From assembly GCA_900542185.1 (NCBI GenBank), contig UQMZ01000020.1:1-62415 (forward strand): a stretch of 62,415 nucleotides of DNA, written 5' to 3'. Source of the DNA: an uncultured Bacteroidales bacterium. Lineage in GTDB: Bacteria > Bacteroidota > Bacteroidia > Bacteroidales > Muribaculaceae. Of this stretch, positions 50,718 to 59,273 are shown piece by piece. A model generated the notes under the pieces. It made no database searches. It saw only the letters and a list, made by a program, of their open reading frames with translations, and had not been told where the DNA came from. A program made the position numbers and the translations under genes. The first letter of the stretch is position 1, and each line of letters starts with the position of its first letter.

Positions 50718-50914
50718 ATTTTAAACTTTTTATACGAAAATAGATATACTCGATTAACAACAACGATGTCGCCCATTTCCTCCCAATCATTTTTGAGGCA
50801 GGCAAGCGGACATACAATGACGGAGTCCCAATTCCAATCAAGCCACGAATCAATGAATTCTTCACTGCTCTGTGCCGAGACCAATGGATCGTTGCTCGTC
50901 CTATTGTCGTATTT
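50714..50914 (-). pseudogene. 3' remnant of a gene formerly coupled to the nuclease gene
   Basis: This minus-strand frame carries no usable start but reads like protein: NDPLVSAQSSEEFIDSWLDW, then NWDSVIVCPLACLKNDWEEM and VVVNRVYLFSYKKFKI. It stops with TGA at 50714-50716, overlapping the nuclease ATG by 4 nt, as functional operon neighbours do. A TGA at 50915-50917 closes it upstream. The overlapping frame at 50707-50922 is a shadow. The acidic, Trp-rich tail recalls small immunity-type proteins, but no family is recognised. Confidence 0.6.
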
Positions 50915-50931
50915 TCAATCATAGTGCAAAT

Positions 50932-51633
50932 TTAGTGATTTTTAGAGGGTTTACAAAGCAGTTTGTTGTAATTCTCGATACCGAGAATTGATTTTAGCTC
51001 TTGCTCGGTGAGGAAGCCGCCTGTATCTCCAGCGTATGTATTCCAGCGACTGGTCATAAATGCGATTTTATTTTCCGGAGTCACTTCGACAGCTACCAGT
51101 GAATAGCCGTACTTGTCATGTGGAAAGCCAATGCCGGGCATACAAGGAACGTCCCACCAATCGCCATTGCCACAGAAGTAGAATCGATTGCCATTTGAGG
51201 AGCTCTCCTTGAATGATTCTTCAGAAATTACAATACTCCATGAAACCATATCAAGATATGAATGAGCATCCTCAAAGTTTTTGATTTCATCAATATAATA
51301 GTCAAAGTCAATCTCTCCTTCTTCTATGGGAGCGACGGGCGACATTCCGATTATCTGACATACCGTATCAGGATCCGCTTCGTTGAATACGTTATCGAAG
51401 AAGTCATAGCCCGGTGTTTGATCAAGGACTTTCAGGATCAAACGTACTTTGCAGACATCATCGGGATTGTTTATGTCAATCAATCCTTTCATGTTCCACA
51501 AAAATATCCCTACAGCAAACTTGGCAAGACGCGAGTCAAGTTCCGGAAACAATTCAACGTAATGGTCGACTTGGTCGCCAGCGCAAAACTCATCCAGCCA
51601 CCACGTCATGTGTTTTCGATATTTCTCCTGCAT
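50932..51633 (-). CDS. hypothetical protein (233 aa)
   Basis: Start at ATG 51633 (MQEKYRKHMTWW); an upstream GTG at 51675 would overlap the preceding small gene. It is acidic and cytoplasmic. The N-terminal half is helical (ELFPELDSRLAKFAVGIFLW, VCKVRLILKVLDQTPGYDFF), the C-terminal half beta-rich (RFYFCGNGDWWDVPCMPGIG, NTYAGDTGGFLTEQELKSIL). The latter part has the flavour of SMI1/KNR4-like (SUKH) proteins, which serve as immunity proteins or regulators, but I do not claim membership. It belongs to the compact minus-strand operon of small unknown genes preceding the nuclease. Confidence 0.7.
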   Translation of the reverse strand: MQEKYRKHMTWWLDEFCAGDQVDHYVELFPELDSRLAKFAVGIFLWNMKGLIDINNPDDVCKVRLILKVLDQTPGYDFFDNVFNEADPDTVCQIIGMSPVAPIEEGEIDFDYYIDEIKNFEDAHSYLDMVSWSIVISEESFKESSSNGNRFYFCGNGDWWDVPCMPGIGFPHDKYGYSLVAVEVTPENKIAFMTSRWNTYAGDTGGFLTEQELKSILGIENYNKLLCKPSKNH

Positions 51634-51658
51634 GTTGTGTCTATCGTGTGGGTTTAAC

Positions 51659-51808
51659 CTATCTTCGCTCTCCACAGATATATGTGGTTGAGCCGTGTTT
51701 GATAGTCACGGTGCTGGATGTATATACGTCGGTATGAATAGGATTCAACCGGTCTATAAAATACGCCTCGTCGAGAGACAATGCGGTATAGGGTTTTGTA
51801 ATACTCAT
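51659..51808 (-). CDS. small protein of 49 aa within the operon
   Basis: ATG 51808 to TAG 51659. It begins MSITKPYTALSLDEAYFIDR and ends STTYICGERR. It starts one base after the stop of the upstream 81-aa gene (TGA-C-ATG) and ends 25 nt before the next start, so position strongly supports translation. Soluble, mixed beta/alpha composition, no signal peptide. No family recognised. It is below the usual length cut-off and easily missed. Confidence 0.6.
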   Translation of the reverse strand: MSITKPYTALSLDEAYFIDRLNPIHTDVYTSSTVTIKHGSTTYICGERR

Positions 51809-51809
51809 G

Positions 51810-52055
51810 TCAGTAGCTCTCCAAAAGTTGATTGTCGAGGTTTGCCATGTTTAGATATCGGGAGAGTCCCTGAAAAGACATTCCGTTGAAATTGGAATCA
51901 ATAGAATCTTTGTGGGGATTTTCAATAAGACAAGCGAGTAAGCGATAGATTTTCCTGCCCTCAAGCATGTCATCCATCGTAACCACACCGGATTCTATCC
52001 AGCGCATCAGCCTTTTGCCAAAACCCTGTGTCTGTTCTAATGTCAATTTCCTCAT
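51810..52055 (-). CDS. hypothetical protein (81 aa), first gene of the nuclease operon
   Basis: Start at ATG 52055 (MRKLTLEQTQGF) rather than the in-frame upstream start at 52109, which would add an AT-rich untypical segment. The protein is basic at first, with helices LMRWIESGVVTMDDML and IYRLLACLIENP, and an Asn-rich end. Not recognised. The next gene follows after one base. Confidence 0.65.
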   Translation of the reverse strand: MRKLTLEQTQGFGKRLMRWIESGVVTMDDMLEGRKIYRLLACLIENPHKDSIDSNFNGMSFQGLSRYLNMANLDNQLLESY

Positions 52056-52346
52056 AATCGTGTTCGATATTTTGTATACTCTATAAATACGATGAAGCAA
52101 TTTAACCAAATGTTAACATAAGTAAAATTTTTCTCATTTTACGATTTTGATTCACATTTAGACTGTCGCAATGTCCAAATACGCAAATAATTGCATATTT
52201 ATAATATTTAACATTCAAGTATGGTGACTCTGCGAACAACCGGTTGAGTTCACCACATTTTTACTACCTGAGTATGGTAAATCCGCTGACCCTAAATCCG
52301 CTGACCCCGCTGACTGCTGTTGCAGGCGTGCAGGGAAATAAAAAAA

Positions 52347-52370
52347 GAGAGTTACATCTCTGTAACTCTC
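52347..52370 (-). terminator. terminator of tRNA-Phe
   Basis: GAGAGTTAC (52347-52355) pairs with GTAACTCTC (52362-52370), followed on the minus strand by a run of seven T (52340-52346 as A on the plus strand). It lies 10 nt beyond the tRNA 3' end. Confidence 0.85.
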
Positions 52371-52379
52371 AGATTTTTG

Positions 52380-52452
52380 TGGTGTCACCAGGAATCGAAC
52401 CGGGGACACAAGGATTTTCAGTCCTTTGCTCTACCAACTGAGCTATGACACC
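52380..52452 (-). tRNA. tRNA-Phe (anticodon GAA)
   Basis: The 73-nt minus-strand cloverleaf has a 7-bp acceptor stem GGTGTCA/TGACACC with discriminator A. The D stem is GCTC/GAGC. The anticodon stem is AAGGA/TCCTT with loop CTGAAAA, hence anticodon GAA. The T arm is CCCGG-TTCGATT-CCTGG. The T stem has one C-U mismatch (third pair). The 3' CCA is not encoded; CAA follows the discriminator base. A consensus promoter and a terminator flank it, so it is a single-gene unit. Confidence 0.95.
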
Positions 52453-52485
52453 ATCACTATGGGGTGTTGTTCCCTTTTGCGAGTG

Positions 52486-52517
52486 CAAAGTTAGGAAGAT
52501 TTTCTGAATCTTGCAAA
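52486..52517 (-). promoter_or_regulatory. consensus promoter for tRNA-Phe
   Basis: On the minus strand TTTG (52514-52517), a 20-bp spacer and TAACTTTG (52486-52493), 33 nt upstream of the tRNA. Its -33 box overlaps the outer base pairs of the dxs terminator stem. Confidence 0.85.
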
Positions 52518-52557
52518 TATTGGCCTAAATTTTTATGAAAAAGTTTAGGCCAATATT
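52516..52557 (-). terminator. terminator of the DXS-like gene
   Basis: AATATTGGCCTAAA (52516-52529) pairs perfectly with TTTAGGCCAATATT (52544-52557), and TTTTT/AAAAA inside lengthens the stem. It begins 16 nt after the gene's stop. Confidence 0.8.
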
Positions 52558-52573
52558 CGCAAACAGGTGATAT

Positions 52574-54301
52574 TCAGGCAAGGGCGGCGACCTGAGCGGG
52601 CGTCAGTCCGTTGGCTTCCAGGACGGTCCGGGCGTCGTAACGGTCCAGGAACTCTTTCTTCAGGCCGAGACAGGTTACTTTCACCTGGTCGGAGCCGAGG
52701 TAGGCGGCTACCTTCTGGCCGAAGCCGCCGTCAAGAATGCCATCCTCCAGGGTGATGACGTGGTCGTAGTCGCGCAGTGTGTCCAGGGTCGCAGTGTCGA
52801 GCGTGGAGAGGATGCGCGGGTTGATTACAGTCGGTTTCAAGCCCTTGGCTTTCATCAGGTTGGCGGCCTGTAAGGCGGTCTGCAGGAATGTGCCGACTCC
52901 GATCAGCGCGACCTTTTCACCCTGTTCCACAATCTGATATTTCGAGAAGTCAGGGTTGACTGGCAGGTCGGAGTCAATGACGGGGCCTCCGGGGGTGCGC
53001 ACGAATACGGGATGTGTGTCGCAGTCAAGGGCATAGTCTATCATGGCCAGGTAGTCCTGGCGCGACGTGGCGGCCAGAAACTCGATGTTCGGGATGTTGG
53101 ATATCATGGCGATGTCGAAGAATCCGAGGTGGGTCATGTCGGGAATGCCGAACACACCGCCGCCGAAGTCTACGAACGCTGCGGGCAGGTTGTTGATGGC
53201 CACGTCGTGCGACAGCTGGTCGTAGGCGCGCTGTATGAAGGTGGCCATTACGCCGAACATCGGTTTGGCGCCTCCCTTGGCCAGTCCTGCGGCCATGGTG
53301 ACGGCGTCCTGTTCGCAGATGCCTACGTCAACGAATTGCTTGCCTGCGGCTTTGCGTCGCTCGGGCGTGAATCCAAAGGCGCCGGGCGTCCCGGCGGTCA
53401 TGGTCACGATCATCGGGTCGGCGGCCATGCGCTCCAGCAGATGGTTGGTGAATATGTCGTCGTATCCTTCTGCGGGAGGGGTGGTGAGCTGTCCGGTCTC
53501 AAGCACGAACGGTGCGGAGTAATGGAAGCGTTCCTTGTGCGCCTCGGCCGGAGCGTAGCCGTTGCCCTTCATGGTGTTGATGTGCACCAGCACGGCGTGG
53601 TCCTTGTCCTTGGCCGAACGGAATGCCTCTATCAGATCGGGGATGCTGTTGCCGTCGCGCACGTAGATATATTCGTAGCCTAAGGCCTTGAATATGTTGT
53701 TTTCAGCCATGCCGTTGGATTCCCGCAGTGCATCGAGTGCTTCATACAGGGCGCCGTGGTTTTCGGCAATGGACATCTGGTTGTCATTCAGCACGACGAT
53801 GATGTTCGATTTCAGTTCGGGAGCGTAGTCCAGACCTTCGAGGGCCATTCCGCCGCCAAGCGAGGCGTCACCGATGAACGCCACCACGTTCTCGTGTCCG
53901 CCCTGCAGGTCGCGGGCTTTGGCCAGACCGGTGGCCAGCGAGATCGATGTAGACGTGTGGCCAACCTCAAACAGGTCGTATGGGCTTTCCTTGGGGTCGG
54001 TGTATCCCGTGACGTCGCTGTAGTCGGCCGGGTCGAGGAAAGCCTTGATGCGGCCTGTCAGCATCTTGTGTACGTAGCTTTGATGCGACACGTCGAACAC
54101 AATCTTGTCCTTCGGCGCATCGAATACATAGTGCAGTGCCACGGTGGCCTCCACCACACCCAAGTTGGGTCCTACATGGCCTCCGCGGGCCGACAGTTTC
54201 TTCAGCAATACGGCACGCAGTTCATTGCTGAGCAGGTTCAGCTGGCTCGCATCCATCACCTTGAGGTCCGCGGGCGAGCTGAGTTGTGACAGGTTTATCA
54301 T
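52574..54301 (-). CDS. 1-deoxy-D-xylulose-5-phosphate synthase-like, short form
   Basis: 575 aa, shorter than classical DXS (about 620-640). Thiamine-diphosphate motifs: GHVGPNLGVVEATVALHYVF near residue 41, DVSHQSYVHKMLTGR near 69, and GDASLGGGMALEGL with the conserved Asp near 141. The last is GDA where GDG is usual. The central domain has FVDVGICEQDAVTMAAGLA and the C-terminal domain VALIGVGTFLQTAL. It condenses pyruvate and glyceraldehyde-3-phosphate for isoprenoid, thiamine or pyridoxal precursors, if it is a true DXS. The short forms of Bacteroidales may be a second, differently specialised enzyme. Monocistronic. Confidence 0.88.
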   Translation of the reverse strand: MINLSQLSSPADLKVMDASQLNLLSNELRAVLLKKLSARGGHVGPNLGVVEATVALHYVFDAPKDKIVFDVSHQSYVHKMLTGRIKAFLDPADYSDVTGYTDPKESPYDLFEVGHTSTSISLATGLAKARDLQGGHENVVAFIGDASLGGGMALEGLDYAPELKSNIIVVLNDNQMSIAENHGALYEALDALRESNGMAENNIFKALGYEYIYVRDGNSIPDLIEAFRSAKDKDHAVLVHINTMKGNGYAPAEAHKERFHYSAPFVLETGQLTTPPAEGYDDIFTNHLLERMAADPMIVTMTAGTPGAFGFTPERRKAAGKQFVDVGICEQDAVTMAAGLAKGGAKPMFGVMATFIQRAYDQLSHDVAINNLPAAFVDFGGGVFGIPDMTHLGFFDIAMISNIPNIEFLAATSRQDYLAMIDYALDCDTHPVFVRTPGGPVIDSDLPVNPDFSKYQIVEQGEKVALIGVGTFLQTALQAANLMKAKGLKPTVINPRILSTLDTATLDTLRDYDHVITLEDGILDGGFGQKVAAYLGSDQVKVTCLGLKKEFLDRYDARTVLEANGLTPAQVAALA

Positions 54302-54469
54302 TTATCAGTATTTTTATCCAATCTATTAATACAACGGAAGTCATGTCATAATGTTAACCCGGAGATAGGAATGTCAGTGAAAAAGGTATGAAAAAAGGGA
54401 AAAATGGTCAGCCGGCCGAAATATTGGAACGGGAAGTTCAATAATTACGGCATTTCGGCTCAGAATTAT

Positions 54470-54477
54470 TAACTTTG
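54470..54477 (+). promoter_or_regulatory. -7 box for the receptor/DUF4249 operon
   Basis: TAACTTTG, 21 nt upstream of the ATG at 54499. This also supports the start at 54499 over the ATG at 54475, which lies inside the box. Confidence 0.65.
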
Positions 54478-54498
54478 CAGTGTAAAACAATTCCACGC

Positions 54499-56568
54499 AT
54501 GAACATTAAGATCCTTATATCGGCTGCCATGTTGCTTTGCTCGGCCGTAGCGGCGGGTGCTGAACCCGAAGCCGCGGACGACACGCTTCATGTCAGTTAT
54601 CTGGAGGAGGTGACGGTGACGGGGACTTCGGCGCACCAGCGCATCCGCGAGATCCGGGCGGGTATGGAGCGGCTGGAACTGTCTAAGCTGGCCCAGACCC
54701 CGGCGATGTTGGGCGAAAACGACCTGCTGCGTTCGCTGTCGCTGATGCCGGGCGTCCACAGCGAGGGCGAAGGGGGCGGAGGCTTCGAGGTGCGCGGAGG
54801 CACCTCGTCGCAGAACTTAGTGCTTCTGGACGGCATTACGCTGTATAACCCGTCGCACGTGATGGGCATATTCTCCACCTTCAATTCCGACGCCGTGTCG
54901 CGCGCCACACTGTTCAAAGGGCCTATCCCCGCTTGTTACGGAGGCGCCACTTCGTCGGTGCTCGAGACCGACCTGGCTCCCGGCAATATGAACGCCTATC
55001 ACGGCTCGCTGACCGTGGGCCTGCTCATGGCCAAGATCAAGGCCGCAGGACCGATCGTGAAAAACAGACTGTCGTTCGCCGTCACCGCCCGCCGCTCGTA
55101 TGTTGACGCCTTCCTGCAGATGGTGCCGCAATACCGTAAGACAATCATGAATTTCTATGACGTCACCGCCAAGATAAGGTACATTCCGCGTCAGGGCGAC
55201 TGTCTCGACCTGTCGTTCATGACGGGGCGCGACAACATGGCGATAAAGAAAGTGATGGGAATGCGCTGGGGCAATCTCGGCGCGTCGCTGTTGTGGCGCA
55301 CTCACGCCGGCGACCGATGGCGGTTCGAGACCACGGGAAGCTTCACGCATTATTATCCCACCATGGAAATGACCGTAATGAATACCGACCAGCGTCTGAA
55401 TCAATATGTCCGCGACTATTCGCTGAACTGGAGCGCGGGGTATGATGTGGCCGAAAGCCAGAGTCTTGAGTTTGGCGTCAGGTCGCAGCTGCTGCGGGTC
55501 AAGTCGGCCGACATGAGGGTGAACGGGCATCGCCAGCGCGATATACGCGGCGGAGTCCAGAACGCGCTGTGGGTGAACTATACCGGAGAGTTCGGAAGCC
55601 ATTTCGCTGCCGAGGCGGGGATAAGGCTCAACGCCTTTACTTCGCTCGGAGGTCACAGACTGAACAGTTTCGCGGCCCTGACCGAACCGCAGCCGGAATT
55701 CAGATCGAAGACATACGTGGACATCGAGCCGCGCGTGAGCCTTAAATACAGCATCGACGCAAACCATAATCTGAAGGCCGGGGTCGGAATCGCCACGCAG
55801 AACCTTCATGCGCTGCGTGCCAACACCACCAGTTTCCCATTCGACCGGTACGTGCTTACGTCCGCCGAGGTGAAACCGGAACGGAGCACGCAGTACAGCG
55901 TGGGTTATAACGGCGCGACGCCATCGGGGGATTTCGACTGGAGCGCGGAATGCTATTACAAGGATATGGCCAACGTGTACGACTACCGCGACGGATGCGG
56001 CATGTTCTCCGCCATCAATCCCGCAGGCATCATCCTCGGCGGCAAGGGACGCAGCTACGGGCTTGAACTGATGTTCCGCAAAAACACCGGACGCCTCACA
56101 GGCTGGGTGTCGTACACATTGTCCAGGACGCAGTCGCGCATCGCCGGCATCAACGACGGGCGTTGGTACGCGGCCGGCAACGACCGGCGCCACGATTTCA
56201 CCGTGACCGCCATCTATCAGTTCAACGACCGATGGAACGTGTCCGGTTCGTGGGTGTACAGTTCCGGGCAGCCTCTCACGGCCCCCGACGTGAAGTATGA
56301 ACTGTCGGGCGTGACCTGCTATTATTATTCGGAGCGCAACGGTTACCGCACTCCCGACACCCATAGGCTCGACCTCTCGGCCACGTATCGGCACACAGGC
56401 AGAAAATTCACTTACGAATGGTCGTTCGGCGTCTATAACGCCTATTGCCGTTACAATCCATACGTGGTGTATTTTGAGGACGACCCGTCCAAACCTTCGG
56501 GTACGCGGGCCGTGATGCAGTCGCTGTACGGCCTCATTCCCTCGGTGTCATACACATTAAAGTTTTAA
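54499..56568 (+). CDS. TonB-dependent receptor (DUF4249-associated)
   Basis: 689 aa from ATG 54499. Signal peptide at residues 1-21 (AAMLLCSAVAAGA). It has no carboxypeptidase-like domain: the plug begins soon after with LEEVTVTGTSAHQRIREI and runs through LLRSLSLMPGVHSEGEGGGG, FEVRGGTSSQNLVLLDGITL and YNPSHVMGIFSTFN. The barrel occupies about residue 165 to the end, with a terminal Phe (PSVSYTLKF). Partner gene 56572-57402 encodes a DUF4249 lipoprotein 3 nt downstream, a pairing seen repeatedly in Bacteroidota and thought to work as a receptor plus surface lipoprotein. Substrate unknown. Confidence 0.93.
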   Translation: MNIKILISAAMLLCSAVAAGAEPEAADDTLHVSYLEEVTVTGTSAHQRIREIRAGMERLELSKLAQTPAMLGENDLLRSLSLMPGVHSEGEGGGGFEVRGGTSSQNLVLLDGITLYNPSHVMGIFSTFNSDAVSRATLFKGPIPACYGGATSSVLETDLAPGNMNAYHGSLTVGLLMAKIKAAGPIVKNRLSFAVTARRSYVDAFLQMVPQYRKTIMNFYDVTAKIRYIPRQGDCLDLSFMTGRDNMAIKKVMGMRWGNLGASLLWRTHAGDRWRFETTGSFTHYYPTMEMTVMNTDQRLNQYVRDYSLNWSAGYDVAESQSLEFGVRSQLLRVKSADMRVNGHRQRDIRGGVQNALWVNYTGEFGSHFAAEAGIRLNAFTSLGGHRLNSFAALTEPQPEFRSKTYVDIEPRVSLKYSIDANHNLKAGVGIATQNLHALRANTTSFPFDRYVLTSAEVKPERSTQYSVGYNGATPSGDFDWSAECYYKDMANVYDYRDGCGMFSAINPAGIILGGKGRSYGLELMFRKNTGRLTGWVSYTLSRTQSRIAGINDGRWYAAGNDRRHDFTVTAIYQFNDRWNVSGSWVYSSGQPLTAPDVKYELSGVTCYYYSERNGYRTPDTHRLDLSATYRHTGRKFTYEWSFGVYNAYCRYNPYVVYFEDDPSKPSGTRAVMQSLYGLIPSVSYTLKF

Positions 56569-56571
56569 GAG

Positions 56572-57402
56572 ATGAAGATTCATACCCTGATATATAAAAC
56601 CGCATTGGCTTTCGTAAGCGTGACGATGGCCGTGTCGGTTGCTGGATGCGAGAAGGAACTTGACTTCAAGTATCACGACATAGAGGCGTTGACGGTGATA
56701 GAGGGTACGCTGACGGAAAGCGGCGCGGACGTCACCATACGGCTGACCACGCCGATGGACGAGCCGATGGACCGTACCTGCCTCACTGACGCGCAGGTGA
56801 CGCTCCGTGACCTTAGTACGGATGAAAGCACTGTGCTGACGGCAGACGACCGGGGGCATTACCGCTCGGAAGTCCCCGGTGTGCCGGGCCACGACTACAG
56901 CCTGACCGTCAGCCGCGACGGGAAGGAATACACGTCCGCGTCCCTGATGCGCCGGGCGCCGAAGATAGAAGGACTGGACTTCAAATGGATATCGATGCCG
57001 TACGATGACGTGGCGGCGCTGCAGGTGGCGTTCGCCGACTGCGATCCCACAGCCTACGGCGACTGTTACTGGATCCGGATATACCGCAACGGCGAGTTCT
57101 ATAAATGGAGCACCATCAGTGACGACAGGTCCGTAGACGGCATTCTGTATGATACGGTGAACACGACCCGCAAGGACGAGTCGGCGGAGGACGAGGACGA
57201 CCTTCTTGTGGACGGCGACGAAGTACGCGTCACAGTGGCTCATGTCTCAAAGGCATTCTACGACTATCTGAACGCCATATCGTCCGACAGCAACGGCCCG
57301 CGCATGTTCGAGGGGGATATGTGCTTAGGTTATTTCCTGGCAGCAGGCGTGTCTGAATCCGCCATCGTGTTCCATCCCGACCGGATAGAGCATGCCGAGT
57401 AG
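56572..57402 (+). CDS. DUF4249 lipoprotein
   Basis: 276 aa with a lipoprotein signal (VSVAGC near residues 21-26). DUF4249 features: CEKELDFKYHDIEALTVIEG at the mature N-terminus, VTLRDLSTDESTVL and HYRSEVPGVPGHDYSLTVSR in an immunoglobulin-like fold, then YWIRIYRNGEFYKW and VTVAHVSKAFYDYLNAI. It probably sits on the outer membrane with the receptor encoded 3 nt upstream. The C-terminal ending is abrupt but in frame with family length. Confidence 0.9.
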   Translation: MKIHTLIYKTALAFVSVTMAVSVAGCEKELDFKYHDIEALTVIEGTLTESGADVTIRLTTPMDEPMDRTCLTDAQVTLRDLSTDESTVLTADDRGHYRSEVPGVPGHDYSLTVSRDGKEYTSASLMRRAPKIEGLDFKWISMPYDDVAALQVAFADCDPTAYGDCYWIRIYRNGEFYKWSTISDDRSVDGILYDTVNTTRKDESAEDEDDLLVDGDEVRVTVAHVSKAFYDYLNAISSDSNGPRMFEGDMCLGYFLAAGVSESAIVFHPDRIEHAE

Positions 57403-57421
57403 GGACAGAGACTGATGAAGT

Positions 57422-59182
57422 TCAATTCAGATTGAAATAATCGGAGCGGATTATCCGGTCGGAGACTCCACGGATCGTAGTCCAGTAGGCGTCGTCACGC
57501 TCGGGAATGGAGTCGGACAGCAGCGAGTGTCCAAGACCGCGATAGCCGGCTGTATTGTCCATACCCATTATATCGAGGATGGTAGGGAATACGTCTGCCT
57601 GCCATGTGCGCGTGGTGATGTGCTTCGTCATGCCCGTATTGAGCGCGATGAAACAGATGGGATGTTTGCCGCGAATATTAACTTTATACTCGGTGTCATG
57701 GTCCGAAGCAATTATGATAATCGAATTGTCGTAAAGACCCAGACGTTTAAGATTATTGAGGAACAGGCCTAATTCCGTGTCGAAGTATTTAAGTGAAAGC
57801 TGATACCGTTGCTCTGTATTGATATTGGCTATGCCATTCTCTAAACCGGGGACGCCCTTGTCATCGAAAGGATAATGCATCGACAAAGTGGTGATTTCAG
57901 CATAAAAAGGTAGTGACATATCCTTAAGATGCCTCAAGGCGAATGTGAATATGGCATGGTCTGCCCCCATCTCATTACTGTAAAGCCCTGCGGTCTTCAG
58001 GTCATTCATTTCGAATAATTTGTCATATCCGAACGACTTGGTCGTAGTGCGATGATTCCAAAGGTTGCCGTCTTCTACGATAAACTCTGCGGAATGTTTC
58101 TTATTTAATATTTCTGCAAGCGAAAGATACCGGTTTTTGTCATATTGCTGTACTGTGATACCTGATTCAACAGGAAGCAGACCGGTATTATAAATCAGTT
58201 GACCGTCGCTTGATCCTCCCGATTTGATCTGGGGCATCATGAAAGTCGCCGCTATGGTTCCCTGCGCGTTAATCAGGGAATCCAATATGGGTGTTATGCT
58301 CCGGTTATCGATTTTATGGCCTATTTCCTCGGCGTTTAGCGATTCGACGATAATAAAGATCAAGTTTTTATCTTTATTGTCGGACATGATGCGGGCCGTG
58401 ACGCTGTCAGTCAATGCAGTAGTGGCCGATCGTCTTGATAATGTTTCCTTTAGTTCTTCTTTCTGTCTATCCGACAGCTCTAATCTATTGTGAGCGAGCC
58501 TGATGTAGTTGAATTGCCTTGCAAGATACCACACCAGTCCTGAGTTGAACGAACAGCTTGAGTCCGCACTGACCCATGGCCTGATTCTGTCATTCAGATA
58601 TGAGTCGAGATTGCAAGTGGTTTCTGTAGAATATTCATTATTAAACCATCGAGTGTATCTGACCATATGCACATAATCCACTACCATGGCGAACATCCAT
58701 ACCATTATGGATCCGAAAAATCCTGTGATTCTGTATTTGTTGGGAAGCGATGATTTTGTAGGCGTCTTTGTCTTGCATACTAAGGAAAGGACAGTATAAA
58801 TCGCCGCGACGAGGATTATTACAACATCCTGCCAATTGATCTTATGCCAGGCACTTTCGAACACAAAGTGATTCCAGTTCGATGAATCGAAAATGGACCC
58901 GAGGGGCAATAGGTTGCCCCAGTATTTGAAATAGACTGCCGAAGCCATGAGGTAGATGGATATCAGCCAGATTACCGGTATCGAATACCAGCGACTCTTG
59001 CGTCCCAACAACCATAGGGGAGACAAAATCAGGCATGCGTCTCCTATTAAATAAATTACGTTGTAGAATAATCTGACTTTTAACTCAATATCAATCGTAT
59101 ACAGAATCAGGATTAGCCATAACGTGAATACTGAAAATATAAAATATCCGATTTGTAGATTTATTTTATTCAGGAATTTCAT
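57422..59182 (-). CDS. membrane-bound sulfatase-family enzyme (LTA-synthase-like)
   Basis: 586 aa. About five membrane helices occupy residues 10-170 (including FIFSVFTLWLILILYT and VVIILVAAIYTVLSLVC). The alkaline-phosphatase/sulfatase-fold domain begins near residue 265 with LIFIIVESLNAEEIG. It continues with SGGSSDGQLIYNTGLLP and IIIIASDHDTEYKV for metal binding. Relatives transfer phosphoglycerol or phosphoethanolamine to envelope glycans or lipids in the periplasm. The N-terminal metal-ligand Glu is followed by S rather than the usual T nucleophile, so the activity is uncertain. It lies 92 nt after the LytTR regulator gene on the same strand. Confidence 0.88.
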   Translation of the reverse strand: MKFLNKINLQIGYFIFSVFTLWLILILYTIDIELKVRLFYNVIYLIGDACLILSPLWLLGRKSRWYSIPVIWLISIYLMASAVYFKYWGNLLPLGSIFDSSNWNHFVFESAWHKINWQDVVIILVAAIYTVLSLVCKTKTPTKSSLPNKYRITGFFGSIMVWMFAMVVDYVHMVRYTRWFNNEYSTETTCNLDSYLNDRIRPWVSADSSCSFNSGLVWYLARQFNYIRLAHNRLELSDRQKEELKETLSRRSATTALTDSVTARIMSDNKDKNLIFIIVESLNAEEIGHKIDNRSITPILDSLINAQGTIAATFMMPQIKSGGSSDGQLIYNTGLLPVESGITVQQYDKNRYLSLAEILNKKHSAEFIVEDGNLWNHRTTTKSFGYDKLFEMNDLKTAGLYSNEMGADHAIFTFALRHLKDMSLPFYAEITTLSMHYPFDDKGVPGLENGIANINTEQRYQLSLKYFDTELGLFLNNLKRLGLYDNSIIIIASDHDTEYKVNIRGKHPICFIALNTGMTKHITTRTWQADVFPTILDIMGMDNTAGYRGLGHSLLSDSIPERDDAYWTTIRGVSDRIIRSDYFNLN

Positions 59183-59273
59183 GACGGGTTATTATGATAC
59201 ATAGGGAGCATCCCGGCCAGGGTGTGCCCGTATTATAACGTGAAAAATCGATAATGTGGTATGTGCCCCGGCG

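Noticed and set aside
50707..50922. 71-aa ORF before the nuclease gene
   Set aside because: The neighbouring frame, ending in an ATGA overlap with the nuclease start, has better protein composition; this one is its shadow.
54817..56394. Long minus-strand ORF of 525 aa antisense to the receptor gene
   Set aside because: It has His/Arg/Gly-rich, domain-free composition typical of a mirror frame of a GC-rich gene. The plus strand carries a complete TonB-dependent receptor.
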